DNA of 64,000 bases from Triglochin maritima (GCA_963682175.1 OY821775.1:14604501-14668500); one strand, 5' to 3'; counted from the stretch's first letter, positions 1-13,066 are shown. A program made the numbers and translations. The notes: generated by a model from the letters alone, not told the origin.

Positions 1-511
1 CAGCCAATGGTGGATCATTTGGGTTGGATCGACCCCAAATTTCTCCAGCAGCTTAAGTTAATTATTTACACATGTGGGGTGCACCGAGACCGTTGGTTGA
101 ACACGTTTGGTTTTAATTGTTGAATTACTTTTCAGGTTCATGAGATTATGGATATTTGCGACCAACATATTTTCTTTATGATCAGGTCCCTCTGAGTTTT
201 CACTAATGTCTTTCTTAACTTGCAATACGATCCTTGATCATTACAAACATGTCCAGAAGGCTTCCAAATCAGTCTTTTCTTCTTGCATTTAGGTCTTTTT
301 CGTTTCATTTTTCTTCTTAATTACCTTAACTCTAAAATGTATGAAACAAATACCCGAGTAGTACAAATATGGGGTGAAATATTAAAGAATATATAACATA
401 AATGTAGTGTATGATACACTACCAATCACTACAAAATGGCTAATTTTTTTCCTTTCTAGAGGCTTATGTTTATCGTATATGTGTATCATATATATATATA
501 TATGTATATGT

Positions 512-545
<34 letters not shown>

Positions 546-1381
546 ATCATCTGTATGTATGTATGCTCTGTAAAATAATAAAAACAATAAATGTTTTGTA
601 AAAGATAGAAAAATATACATTTTCCTTAATTAGTAGGTCTTAGTCAGATTAGTAAATAAGATGCCGATCCATGAAATTTGGGAAAGCATAGTGCAAAAGA
701 AACCTGTTTATACTTTAAAAAAATTGTTTACATGACCGGCATTTAGAAAACCAAAAGTGTATGCTTTGCACGTGAAATTTATTATTGAAATGAGTATTTC
801 TTGTAATTTGATTAACAGATGTTGTCTAAATGAAACTTGATAGTATTTCTCCACATCAGCCTTAAAGCAATTAATTTTTATTTTTATTTTTTGGTGTGAC
901 GAAATGACAAAAAAAAAATGATGCATCTTCTCTTTTATAAGAAGTATATAGAAAAATATATAGAGGGTGTTAATTTTTTTAAAATTAATGCAAATTGACG
1001 GAATAATAACTTACATTCTTGCTTTTATAGTCTACTATATATGCACTTAAATATATATGTGTGTGTGATTGATAGTGTATTTCCTGGTGGTTGTGATAAA
1101 TGAATCCTTGGGATTAGAGTTCTAAATCGTATTCGTCTCGTGTAAATATCTTATGCTAATAGGATCTCTTCTTACCTATACTCGGACCTGATAAGATGTC
1201 GTGTCTTTATATCGATACTCATACTCGACACCATATGATATCACATATACACAATATTACTAGTTATTTACACGATTTCTTAATCATGTCAAGTTACTCA
1301 AAACAAACATGACACGATAAAGTACACAAATTCAGGATGTTTACAGGAAAAAATGATTTTTACACGAATTTACTTGAAGGA
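1..1381. other. AT-rich intergenic DNA, no gene seen
   Basis: I see no convincing gene or recognisable element here. The reading frames are short, AT-rich and without family features. The only structured part is a TA/TG microsatellite near 488-548. The stretch ends where a CACTA-type terminus begins at 1382. Confidence 0.6.
488..548. repeat. TA/TG microsatellite
   Basis: About 60 bp of alternating TA with interspersed TG steps. A short open frame running through it, rich in Ile and Tyr, is a by-product of the repeat and not a gene. Confidence 0.9.
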
Positions 1382-1705
1382 CACTAGTGCAAAATAGTCT
1401 TTACTCGTCGCCCATTAGATGTCGGTTGTTATAACAGCCGACGTTTAGTTGGGCGAAGATAGCACAGACATCGGTCGTTACCAAGGCCGACATCTATGGG
1501 GTACTATAGACGTCGGGTGTTTGAATACCCATTGCATCCGACGTCTATATCTTATAGACGTCGGTTGTTGGAATACTCATTGCATCCGACGTCTATACCC
1601 TATAGACGTCGGATGTTATGGACAACAGACCTCTATACCCCATGCACATAGACGTCGTGGGTATAGACGTCGGCTGTCCATAACATCCGACGTCTATAGG
1701 TCTTA
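1382..1705 (+). mobile_element. CACTA (En/Spm-type) 5' end with subterminal repeats
   Basis: The terminus reads CACTAGTGCAAAATAG, a typical CACTA-type terminal inverted repeat. It is followed by about ten imperfect direct and inverted copies of a motif with core TAGACGTCGG and its complement CCGACGTCTA, the usual subterminal transposase-binding architecture of En/Spm elements. The same motif recurs at 28826-28925 and in the small element at 34799-35734. The 3-bp left flank is GGA; I found no certain matching right end. By inference this is the 5' end of a large CACTA whose transposase remnant lies at 23411-24300 in the same orientation. Confidence 0.75.
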
Positions 1706-2514
1706 AAGAAATCGAACAGTTGCGTTTTCTGTCATTCATTCTAGACGAAACCCAACCAAACCCTAGTCGTTCCGCGACCGAACCCTCCTCCGCGACCGAT
1801 CTCCGGCACCGCAGCGACATCCCAACCTCTCCTCCCGTTCTCCGACCCTCTCCTCCGTCTTCCTTCACATCCCTAACCACCGGAAGAGTTTCGTTTAGTT
1901 TTGATTGGTTTAGTTTCGGATTTTTGGGGGAGTAATGATTCTTTTCTTTCTTGGTAAACTTCTCCTCTCGTTCGGATCCAACATTTCAATTTTTGTTCGT
2001 ATTTTGAATAGGGTTGGACAAGCGGACGACCAAGAACGCCGTCGTCAACAACAAGGTCACCGCCAACCTTTCCGCCGTCATCAAAGAGGTATCTTTTCCC
2101 GTTCGAGTGACTCGCGTTTGTCGGATTCGATTTGATGGTTTTTCCAAAAATTCGTGTGTTAATGATGTTTGTGGATTTAGGTGTTTGGGATTGATTGTGT
2201 TTGTGTTTTTCTGGATTTTTAGTTCGGAATTGTGGACTGATGTGGATTAGAATCGGGTTTTGGCAAATTGGACTTGTTGTGTGTTCTCCCAAGTTTGTTC
2301 TCATCTCTGATTTGGGAATATGATTTGGAATAAAGACAGAAAACAAACAAATATTAGCTTTAACTTTGTAAGAGTTGATTATCTAGTTAATTGTGTCAGA
2401 TTGATTTTTTTGGCGTGTCGGATTTGGTGTTGGCTATTTATGATTTGTTTGTTGTCTTGTGTTGGTTGAAAATCATTTAGTTTGTGATTAAATGCATGGT
2501 TTGTTGTTTTTGTT
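1706..2514 (+). pseudogene. Exon-like segment next to CACTA end, probably captured gene fragment
   Basis: Base composition shifts from the AT-rich surroundings to a C-rich 5'-UTR-like stretch (1740-1870), then to an exon-like segment. An AG acceptor precedes 2012 and a GT donor follows 2088. The 77 bp between are open in one frame ending exactly at the donor, 25 residues including TTKNAVVNNKVTANLSAVIK. After 2090 the sequence is T-rich like a plant intron. It appears to resume at 21292, after the LTR insertion. I do not recognise the protein. It could be a host gene fragment captured by the CACTA or the element's own 5' exon. No downstream exon could be joined to it. Confidence 0.45.
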
Positions 2515-3143
2515 TGATTGACATCATTTCATGCTTACATGTGTATCTTATATCCATTATATTTCAACAAAATAATGCTACATGACGAGTTTTATGTTTG
2601 AATTTCTGAAATAAATAGGCTTGAAGAGAAGAGGCATAAAAGGACCTAAAAGCATGAAAAATGACTGAATTGAGAGGCTCAAGGACGAAGATGCAAGATA
2701 AAGGACCTGAATGTAAGATCGAAGGACCAATGAGCAAACAAGAATACTTCACACCATCATGGGGTGTATTTTGGCAATTCTATTCGGGTCGGAGCTCCAA
2801 CAAGCAAAGTAAATGCATCAAAAACAAACAAAGCCTTCCAGAAAAGCCCACAAGAAAATCCAGAGCGATCCGAACACTGTAGACCGCTAATTAGCGGTCC
2901 AAGACCGCTAATTGGCCGTCACTTTTGGTCCGGATCCACTAAGATTTATGTGGAGCGTGTATTAGTGTGTATTTAGTCTATTTCGGGTATTTGTTTAGTC
3001 CCATACCGGGGGATTGTCCCGGATTACCTTTTCTATGGCTATAAATATAACTCTTCACCTTCTATTGTAATGACCCAATGCTTGGTGGCATTCTCTCTAC
3101 TTGGAGTAAGCGTTGGAGCAAAATCTCAAGGTGGAGAAGAATG

Positions 3144-4490
3144 TGAAGGGAATGTGTTCTAAAAGTTTTAATTTTAAATGTCAATTATTATGAATTGAAT
3201 GAGAAATCATTTTGTTCCTTGTTTGTGTTATTCGTCTTTTAGAAGTGTTAAGGAAGAGGCTCTTGGTCCTTAACCGTAGAGCTCTAAAAGATATTGGTTT
3301 ACATAAAACAAAAGATATTCGCAATCATGGTAGTTAACATGGGACATTAATTACCGAGTTAAGATTGTCGTGTTGGTCATAGATCATTGTAGCTCTACAA
3401 GTGAGTGACAACACGGGTACACAAAAGAGGAAAATATTACTTTTGTATACTGAATAGACCTAATAAGTAAAACATTATAGAATTGTGTTTTCTGTGTCAT
3501 TAATATTTTACTGTGTCTTCGATCATTTGATAAGAGACTTATATCCGATTACTTAAGAATTGCTTAATTAGACTAGTGTCTTAAGTTATCGATGAGTGTA
3601 GTGTAAAGACATTAGTTGGTTAAGTATGACTTTCGTTGGAGAAGATAGTTAATCAAAAGATTATCATTGCCCCTCTTAATTGAGTGATGATATTAGTGGG
3701 CCCCTTGATAAAACAAAGTTATAATGTGCACAATGTGATTTGAGTTAAGTCATATATTTATAACTAGCTTAAAGAGATCAAGTAATGGATACTAATACAA
3801 AGATGACACAATACTACTTTGTGTGTATTCTTAATATCATGAGGCAAGGGACAGACACAAGTGATGCACTCCATCACTAAATGGATCAGGTTTTGGTTCA
3901 AGTGGAATTAAGACATCTAACTAATTGGGAGCTATAATATGTAGCTAGATACCGCTTATAACTTGTGATATTAAGCTCTTAATATCACTGCCAACTTAGT
4001 TTAGATCCTCCCATAGGTCACACCACAAAACTGGGAAACAAGAAATGGGGATTTTTGAGTTCATAAGATGTGTCGGGTTTCATGAAGAAAATATGACACA
4101 TGGGGTGAACAAACAAAGTCAAAATTATGTTGTGATTAATAACAAAATTAGAATCTAAATTAAATTCATATGTGATGTAAATATTATGGGGTGTAATGAT
4201 TGATCATTGCATAGGATGATATGTTGCATAAGTTGTGAATTTACTACTAATCCCGAAATGTCAAATTTTGTAGGGGTTAAACCGAAATTTGACAAGTCTG
4301 CAGAACATTGCTCAAACGGTCGACCAGTTAGCAGTAAACGGTCGACCGGATATGTCTCGATCGATAACAGGGAATTTTCATCTGTTCGAACGGTCGACCG
4401 AATGTAATCGGTCGGTCGACCGAACATTGCGATGGAATAGTTCCTGTTACGAACGGTCGACCGAGTTATTGAACGGTCGACCGAAACGGT
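3144..4490 (+). repeat. 5' LTR of copia element 1, lacking its 3' third
   Basis: It matches 9497-10818 of the 3' LTR closely, with a few substitutions and a small indel in the palindrome cluster. Similarity stops near 4490 within the run of CGGTCGACCG motifs. The part corresponding to 10819-11506, which holds the TATA box, R and U5, is missing. I found no primer-binding site next to the break. A single deletion removing the LTR end plus the PBS is the simplest explanation. Confidence 0.8.
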
Positions 4491-5300
4491 CTCCAGTGCA
4501 AGAGGAAGTCGCCGCTGTAGCGCATCGATCAAGGATAGAAGATCAGGGATCGAGGATCGAGGATCGAAGGGAACATATAAACTCACACGATATGGATTGT
4601 GTGAATGTTTAATTTCTGTTTTTATCCTGCTATGCATGTGATGAATGTGTTGAATGTTAGGATATGTATGATTAATAATATGCATGATAACCTAAAATTC
4701 TAAATCACATGTTAAATTGTCCAACAAAAATTAAGAATAAATTTTCTTCTTATTTCATCCACTAGCAGCCATTGATCTAGGGATAATCTGCTCGCCCTTA
4801 GCGGGAGATAGCTCCCTCCATCTTTGGTAATAGTGGGAGATATAATGGTTGTCTATTGTTGTGCCACGATTAAATATATGAGGTGCGTTTCACCCTAGTG
4901 AACCCCAAATATGTTTAGTTGTGAATACAATGGACAAACGTATCTCGTATCAAATGAAAATAAGTTTTCTTAACATTACGTAGAGCCCTCGCTCGGTTTT
5001 GGAAAAAAGTTTTTCTTACGAGAATAAGTCGCATTCCCTCATAATTAAAACGACAAGAATCACAAGAGTTTGAAGATGCTAATATTGCTAAAATTCAAAA
5101 AGGTTGTGATTAGAAAATGTTTTCTTACCTTGATATTGTAATGTATTCGATAGCCCTGAGCTAGTCTATATTACAATTAATGGGATCTTGGATTGTTGCA
5201 TTTATGGGCAAAATTTTTATTTGCAACATTTACATTCGTATGTATGTATAATAAACATAAAATTGGCATTAAAATCCTGTATAATTTATTTTGTAGAAAA
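4491..5300 (+). other. Untranslated leader of copia element 1
   Basis: No gene seen. The stretch joins the broken 5' LTR to the gag start. It includes a small GATCGAGGATCGAGG direct repeat near 4548-4568 and is otherwise AT-rich. No TGGTATCAGAGC-type primer-binding site is visible. Confidence 0.5.
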
Positions 5301-8300
5301 ATGTCGAACATACAACCTATCGTACGATCCATGATAGAAAAACACCCTTTAGCAAATGATGGCACAAACTTCATTAGTTGGCAACTCAAACTCAACATCA
5401 TGTAAAAGTTTGAGAAACTATCTCACATTTTGGAAGGTCCAATCCCAAAATGGAATGAGAGATTAACCGATGAAGAGAAAGAGGCTAAAGCCAAGTGGGA
5501 AGACCAAGAGAACCAAGTTCACGGTCTTATGCTAGCATCCATGGGTGACTCGCTTCAAGCGAAATACTTGGATTCAAAACCCAAGAAGACCATGGAGGTT
5601 TTATCTAAGATGTTCATGGATAGTGCCCGAAAGGAGCGTTATAAGACCACCATCGCACTCACAAGGTGCCATATGGCGGAGGGAACATCGGTATTTATGC
5701 ATTTTCTCACGATGCAAGGATACCTTGAGAAGTTGGAAAAGCTCTCTTCACCAATGCCCGAGGACATTGCTGAAGATATGATTCTTGGCTCTCTAGCCCC
5801 ATCCTTTAAGGACTTTGTAATGCACTATCACGTGCGTGAAAAAGGGGTGAGTCTTGAGGAGCTGCACAACGCTCTCAAAACTGCTGAAGTTGACATGGGC
5901 AAGGGTAGGGACAAGCATGTCCTTGCCGTCCATGAGAGGAGCCAAAAGATTGGTAAAGGAAAGGGCAAATCTGCCAAAAGTAGTTCAATCAAGAGCAAGG
6001 GAGTAGGAGGTGCTCGTGTGAGTGACTCGAGGGGGAAATTTCAGAAATCTCCAACTCCCAATATGGAGTGCTTTCACTACGGTGAAAAAGGACACATCCG
6101 GCCAAATTTCCCCAAGTACAAGGAAGACCTTGACAACGGAGTGATTGAACGACGGCGCCCCAAAAAGGCCAAAGGTATATTTGTTATTGAAATAAATTTA
6201 GCCACCTCTGTTCAGGATTGGGTAATTGATACCGGATCTTGTGCTCACATAGTTTCTAATGTGCAGCTACTCATGGATAGGAAGGAACTCGTAAGGAACG
6301 AGGTAGAATTGAAGGTCGGAAATGGTGCGAACGTGTCTGCGGTTGCACAAGGTTCTGTGGTGCTTCAATTATGTAGTGGTTTAAATTTATGTCTAAAGAA
6401 TGTTTATTATGTGCCTTCGATTAGCAAGAACATTATTTCTGTATCATGTTTAGATATGGATAATTTTAATATAAATATTTCAAATTCTTGCTTGTCTATA
6501 TCGAAGAATGGTGTTTTCCATGCAAATGCATTCATAAGGAATGGTCTCTATTTGCTTGAATTGAATGATAAACAAATCTTTAATATCAATAACAAAAGAC
6601 TTAAGACCACTCACGAGAACGATACTCTCTTGTGGCACTATCGTCTTGGTCACATAAATGAAAACCACATCAAGAAATTGCAAGAAGCTAACCTTCTTGG
6701 TCTACTTGATTTTAAATCATTGGAGACGTGCCAACCATGTCTAATGGGAAAAATGACCAAAAAGCCTTTCAAGAAGAAAGGCCCAAGGGCAAGTGGCTTG
6801 TTGGATTTGATACATTCCGATGTATGTGGTCCAATGAGTACTAGTGCACGAGATGGTTTCAGGTACTTCATTACGTTCACGGATGATTATAGTCGTTATG
6901 GCTATGTTTATGTAATGAGAAACAAAAGTGAGTCCTTTGAGAAGTTCAAAGAATTCAAGAATGAAGAAGAGAACCAACTCGACAAGAAAATCAAGTCTCT
7001 ACGAACGGATCGTGAAGGTGAGTACTTAAGTGCCGAATTTGACTCATACCTAAAGGAGTTTGGTATTGTACCTCAACTCACCCCTCACGGCACACCTCAG
7101 TGGAATGGGGTATCCGAAAGGAGGAATAGGACATTGCTCGACATGGTTCGGTCAATGATGAGTCATGCGGAATTACCTCTTTACTTTTGGAGTTATGCAC
7201 TACAAACTGCGGCTTATACACTAAATAATGTTCCATCCAAATCCGTGGAGAAAACTCCTTGTGAGCTATGGAGTGGTAAAACACCTAAGCTCAGTTTTCT
7301 CAAGATTTGGGGTTGTGAGGCTTACGTCAAGAAATTGATGTCGACCAAACTTCAACCAAAAGCGGATAAGTACTTCTTCATTGGTTATCCTCGTGAGACA
7401 AGAGGATACTACTTTTGGCATATCACCTCCAATCGAGTGATTGTAGAGTGGGATGCCACATTTCTGGAAAAGGAATTTCTAGAAAGAGTAAAAAGTAGTG
7501 GGAGTAGGGTTGTGCTTGAGGAAACTCAAGATACTCTACAAGATCATGACACGAATGATGACGTTCAAGATCATGAAGGCCCAACCAAGATTCCTTTGGT
7601 TAGTGGGAGCGTGAGTGAGAGACCATCACAAGAAATTGTGAGAGAATCTCAATCATCCCCACCAAGTGTACGTTCAAGAGTTGAACGTGAACCCACTCCT
7701 CAAGAAATTGTGGAAGAAGTTCGAGAGACACGAAAAGAACCAAAAGAGCTGAGAAGGTCAACAAGGGAAAGGAAGAAACCCGACTTATATCTGGGACTTC
7801 ATGAAATCATGGTACTAGATACCAATGATCCCTTGACCTTCCAAGAAGCAATGGAAAGGGAAGACTCCAAACTATGGCTTAAGGCCATGGAATCCGAAAT
7901 AGAATCCATGTATGATAATCAAGTGTGGAACTTGGTTGACCTTCCTCAAGGGAAAAAGGTCATTCAAAATAAATGGGTTTTCAAGAGGAAGATGGACATG
8001 GATGGGAACTTAACAACCTACAAAGCGAGGCTTGTAGCGAAGGGTTTCACTCAAGTTCAAGGAATTGACTATGATGAAACTTTTTCACCGGTTGCCATGT
8101 TCGAGTCTATTCGGATAATGCTCTCTATTGCTGCATTTCATGATTATGAAATATGGAAAATGGATGTCAAAACGGCGTTCCTTAACGGGAACTTGGAGGA
8201 GGATGTGTACATGATACAACCTCAAGGTTTTGAAGATCCAAAGAATAGCGAGAATGTATGCAAGCTTCAAAGATCCATTTATGGATTGAAGCAAGCATCA

Positions 8301-9412
8301 AGGAGTTGGAACAAACGCTTTGACAAGGAAGTAAAGAAGCTTCACTTCATTCAAAGTAAAGAAGAACCTTGTATATACAAGAAGGTCAGTGGGAGCCATG
8401 TAGTATTCCTAATCTTATATGTCGATGACATATTGCTCATGGCAATCATATTCCTTTGCTTGAGCAAACGAGAAGTTCATTGAAATCTGCATTTTCAATG
8501 AAAGATATGGGTGAGGCTCAATACATCTTGGGAATCAAGATATATCGAGATAGATCCCGTAGACTCATTGGCCTCAGTCAACGTACATACATTGACAAGG
8601 TCTTGGAAAGGTTCAAGATGAACAACTCCAAAAAGGGCAGTGTGCCAATGAGTATGGGTGTGCAACTCAAGAAGTCTCAACGTGTGGAATCGCGTAAGGA
8701 CTTAGAGTACATGAAGGATGTCCCTTATGCTTCGGCAATTGGGTCGATCATGTACGCGATGACTTGCACAAGACCCGATGTCTCGTATGCTCTAAGCGTG
8801 ACAAGTCGTCACCAATCCAACGCAGGTCCTGAGCATTGGACTGCGGTCAAGAATATCCTGAAGTACCTTAATCGGACTAAGGATAAGATTCTTGTTTATG
8901 GAGGTCAAAGGGAGTTGATAGCCGAAGGGTACTCGGATGCGAGTTTCATGAGTGATCCAGACGATAGAATGTCGCAATCAGGATACGTCTTTCTTCTGAA
9001 TGGTGGAGCTGTGAGTTGGCGTAGTTGGAAGCAAAGCACTACGAAAGACTCAACCACTGCTTCCGAAGTAATGGTTGTCGCTGAAGCGAGCAAGGAAGGA
9101 GTGTGGATCAAGAAGTTCCTTGAAGAGCTTGGAGTAGTTCCCTCGAGCGAGGGACCCATCGAGCTATTTTGCGATAATAGTGCATCTATCTCGCAAATCA
9201 AGGATCCTAGATCACACCACAAAGTGAAGTACATGGATCGTAAGTACTTCGTGACACATGACCTCATCGACGAAGGCAAAATAAATCTTTTATGGGTGGA
9301 CACCAACAGCAACACGGCTGATCCATTCACAAAACCCTTATCCCAAGCCAAGGGCGAAATGCATTTCGAGTCCATGGGATTGATGAACCATGTAGATTGG
9401 CTTGATGATTGA
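5301..9412 (+). pseudogene. Ty1-copia gag-pol polyprotein, broken
   Basis: The frame starts at ATG 5301 (MSNIQPIVRSM). It is stopped by TAA at 5403-5405, reopens in the same frame to 8483, then shifts after a one-base loss near 8441, just past the YVDD motif, into a frame ending at 9412. Order: gag (to about 6060); a zinc knuckle (about 6073) in which two of four ligands are changed (CFHYGEKGH then F for the last Cys); protease with IDTGS (6226); the H/C-rich GAG-pre-integrase (about 6630-6760); integrase with its D, D and E in HSDVCGP, RTDREGEY and GVSERRN; reverse transcriptase with MDVKTAFLNG and YVDD; RNase H with SDAS, the TTASE glutamate and LFCDN. It would make the proteins for reverse transcription and insertion of the element. 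The few breaks suggest fairly recent decay. Confidence 0.93.
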
Positions 9413-9496
9413 TATGTAATGGGGTTTACCCTAGTTATTATTGTTTTATGCATTGAGTATGTATGAGAAAGAAAACTTTAATAACAAGTGGGAGAT

Positions 9497-11506
9497 TTAA
9501 GGGAATGTGTTCTAAAAGTTTTAATTTTAAATGTCAATTATTATGAATTGAATGAGAAATCATTTTGTTCCTTGTTTGTGTTATTCGTCTTTTAGAAGTG
9601 TTAAGGAAGAGGCTTTTGGTCCTTAACCGTAGAGCTCTAAAAGATATTGGTTTACATAAAACAAAAGATATTCGCAATCATGGTAGTTAACATGGGACAT
9701 TAATTACCGAGTTAAGATTGTCGTGTTGGTCATAGATCATTGTAGCTCTACAAGTGAGTGACGACACGGGTATGCAAAAGAGGAAAATATTACTTTTGTA
9801 TACTGAATAGACCTAATAAGTAAAATATTATAGAAATGTGTTTCTGTGTCATTAATATTTTACTGTGTCTTCGGTCCTTTGATATGAGACTTATATCCGA
9901 TTACTTAAGAATTGCTTAATTAGACTAGTGTCTTAAGTTATCGATGAGTGTAGTGTAAAAACATTAGTTGGTTAAGTATGACTTTCGTTGGAGAAGATAG
10001 TTAATCAAAAGATTATCATTGCCCCTCTTAATTGAGTGATGATATTAGTGGGCCCCTTGATAAAACAAAGTTATAATGTGCACAATGTGATTTGAGTTAA
10101 GTCATATATTTATAACTAGCTTAAAGAGATCAAGTAATGGATACTAATACAAAGATGACACAATACTACTTTGTGTGTATTCTTAATATCATGAGGCAAG
10201 GGACAGACACAAGTGATGCACTCCATCACTAAATGGATCAGGTTTTGGTTCAAGTGGAATTAAGACATCTAACTAATTGGGAGCTATAATATGTAGCTAG
10301 ATACCGCTTATAACTTGTGATATTAAGCTCTTAATATCACTGCCAACTTAGTTTAGATCCTCCCATAGGTCACACCACAAAACTGGGAAACAAGAAATGG
10401 GGATTTTTGAGTTCATAAGATGTGTCGGGTTTCATGACGAAAATATGACACATGGGGTGAACAAGCAAAGTCAAAATTATGTTGTGATTAATAACAAAAT
10501 TAGAATCTAAATTAAATTCATATGTGATGTAAATATTATGGGGTGTAATGATTGATCATTGCATAGGATGATATGTTGCATAAGTTGTGAATTTACTACT
10601 AATCCCGAAATGTCAAATTTTGTAGGGGTTAAACCGAAATTTGACAAGTCTGCAGAACATTGCTCAAACGGTCGACCGGTTAGCAGTGCACGGTCGACCG
10701 GATATGTCTCGATCGATAACAGGGAATTTTCATCTGTTCGAACGGTCGACCGAACATTGCGATGGAATAGTTCCTGTTACGAACGGTCGACCGAGTTATT
10801 GAACGGTCGAGCGAAACCTGGTTCGAGCGGTCGACCGAACCTCGAAACAGTCGACCGGTCCAGACGGTTAATGCAGAATTAATTTAAGAATTAATTAGAT
10901 CATGCATGGAATTGGTCCATAATTGATTTAATTCGTGGCTAAGATTATTTATTATTAAATAATGGATGGTTAGATGAAAGTTTGCATGAAATCATGGGCA
11001 AGAGGTTGCACGTGAATAGGTAATTTGGAGAGAACTTATAAATACAAGTTTATCTCATTACCTCTTTAATTCATTCATTATTTTTCTCATGCAAAATATC
11101 TCTCCATAATCCTCCACGAAATTCCCTTAATTCTTAAGATTAGTTTTAGTTTTCAGAGAGCTTCTTCTCAAGGGAACTAAAGAGGGGTTAGTAATTAGAT
11201 TCTAAACCCTATTGGAGATTGAGAGGCTAGCTCTTCTCTCTCCAATCTTGTTTAGAGTTTGGTGAAATCTCGGAGGCATCCGGCGCAGCAACAAGCATCC
11301 TCAACGTCTCTGAATCTTTAACAAGTTTTAGAGAACTTCTAGGTATGAATTTCGGAGTCCCATGTTTGTTTTAATAAAAGTTTTAAAACTAGGTATTGAA
11401 ACAAACCAATGCATGCATGAAATAAATCATAGAAAATTGCTATAGATCCTTATTACGCATAAAATTCCGAAAAATACATATGTGTAATTAAACTTGAAAT
11501 CCTACA
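9497..11506 (+). repeat. 3' LTR of copia element 1 (2010 bp)
   Basis: It begins TTAAGGG where the 5' LTR has TGAAGGG, so the terminal TG has mutated to TT. It ends CCTACA before the GAATG duplication. It holds six or seven CGGTCGACCG-type motifs (10669-10860) about 180-370 bp upstream of a TATAAATA box at 11037-11044. Solo LTR-5 (49334-51381) and the remnant at 27045-28610 belong to the same LTR family. Confidence 0.9.
11037..11044 (+). promoter_or_regulatory. TATA box of copia element 1 LTR
   Basis: TATAAATA in the 3' LTR, conserved in solo LTR-5 (reverse strand near 49796). The equivalent position is absent from the shortened 5' LTR. Confidence 0.7.
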
Positions 11507-11837
11507 GAATGCTACCTTCAATGTGAGTCATCTAATAAAATAATTTTTCCATTGTTTTGTTATTATGTTGTTTCTTTATGCATGCTTAACTTAGTTTTAT
11601 TTCTTTGATTGTAGGCTAAAGTAGTTAGAATGTTTCTTTTCTTCTTTAGCTTAATTGTTAGAGTAATGTGTAGTGAGTAGATCCATCCCCCTTTGGGTGT
11701 GGAGATGATGTTCATACATGCATTAAAGAATGGATATGAATGCTTTATATTTTGATTGAGTTGATAAATGTGAATGTATGCTTGCTTGTTAGAGTAGAAT
11801 ACTACACTTGATTGGTTTTTCCACACATCGTAGACAC

Positions 11838-13066
11838 TGATGAGAATTATATTTATACCGTAAGTGCACGGCGTCAATGAAGACGTGGCAAGTACGGATC
11901 GAACACAAGGAGGGAGAGATTTGTTATTAGTGTGATTTCGATTGGGGGAAACAAGGAGAGAAGAAATAAATTGGTTTTGAGATTTTTGATTTTTAATTAT
12001 CTAAAGCAGGAAACAAGAACAATTAAAACTAAAACAAGAACAAAGAAGTGAATTCCGTTGGGTGGAGGTCTAGATTTAAGGTTTAGATTAGAAAATTCAG
12101 AAACTTATAATACATCATATTAGTTATGAAGCATTACATGATAAATGATTTAACATAAACTCAAGTAATCAAAATATACTAACACGAAATTAAAATAATA
12201 ACTTTTATTCTTCTTCTCTTCACCCTAAATCCGTCACCTCCACCCTTTGGAAGGAGTTAGAAACTCATAGAGGGAGGGAGAAGGGGTCCTTGAGACATTA
12301 CAAAAGAAAACTAAAAGTAAGAAATAAAAGACAGAATTTTATTAATGAAAAGAAGAATACAAAACTAAGATTAAGAATAAAAAACTACAACCAAAGACTA
12401 AGGACCCTTCTAACATCGTTCTCGGGTCTATTTATAGTTGTTACAAGAGACCTAAGTATAGAATTGGAGAGTACACGTGTCCAGACACGACTAGACAAAA
12501 TTGGAGCACACGGATCGACTAGGGGGCGGCGGAATCGCCGCATGGTATGTGTGATATGCGGCGGAATCGCCGCACATCATGCTCTGATTTGGTCCAGATT
12601 TTGGTTGAATGTTTATGGTATGATTTGATCCTCCTTTGCGCGTCTGGATTGATTCTTTCCATTCTTTTGAGCTCCGGATTAATTCCTTTATATATATGGA
12701 GATTCACATTGATTTTTCTTTAGATTTTCTCCATAATAATAAAAGCTACTCGTGATTTGCAATTAGGTCCTTGACTTTTTGCAATTAAGTCCCCGGCTAC
12801 TTTTGTGTTTAAGTCCTTGTTCTTTTTGTAATTAGGTCTTGAATGCTTTTATTCTTGGAAACATTTCCATTTGAAACCCAATAATCTTGAGCTTGGTCTT
12901 TATGATAGAAATGAGTCTTTTGCACGCGTTTATGCTCGAGATGTTGGTAAATTGCATTCAGGTCCCTGTATTCTGTAAATAAGACTAAACACATACCTTA
13001 GTAGCATTTATTGATGTAAAAGTAATCTAAATGAAAGACATATGATGCAATGTATGCAATGCATCA
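11838..13066 (-). repeat. 3' LTR of the Athila-like element
   Basis: Starts TGATGAGAATT and ends ATGCAATGCATCA on the plus strand. On the coding strand a TATAAATA box lies at 12436-12429. The GCGGCG/CGCCGC palindrome pair (12526-12541 and 12557-12574) lies about 90-140 bp upstream of it. Open frames here recur identically in the other LTR and are not genes. Confidence 0.9.

Larger units (their letters stand above)
3144..11506 (+). mobile_element. Ty1-copia element 1 inserted in solo LTR-1
   Basis: The element is bounded by GAATG at 3139-3143 and 11507-11511, in the middle of solo LTR-1. It has a shortened 5' LTR (3144-about 4490), a leader (4491-5300), a gag-pol frame (5301-9412) and a full 2010-bp 3' LTR (9497-11506). 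A purine-rich AAGTGGGAGAT precedes the 3' LTR. The domain order gag, protease, integrase, reverse transcriptase, RNase H defines Ty1-copia; I do not assign a lineage. The coding frame has one nonsense codon and one frameshift, and the 5' LTR has lost its promoter, so this copy should be inactive. Confidence 0.93.

Noticed and set aside
407..601. 64-codon frame rich in Tyr and Ile
   Set aside because: It is a translation of the TA/TG microsatellite.
10669..10860. Regular CGGTCGACCG spacing taken as a CRISPR-like array
   Set aside because: Plant nuclear LTR sequence. Spacing is irregular, repeats are only about 10 bp and no cas genes are present.
12290..12628. 112-codon frame repeated at 20079-20417
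   Set aside because: The frame lies in both LTRs of the Athila-like element and its conservation only reflects the young LTR pair. No protein features.
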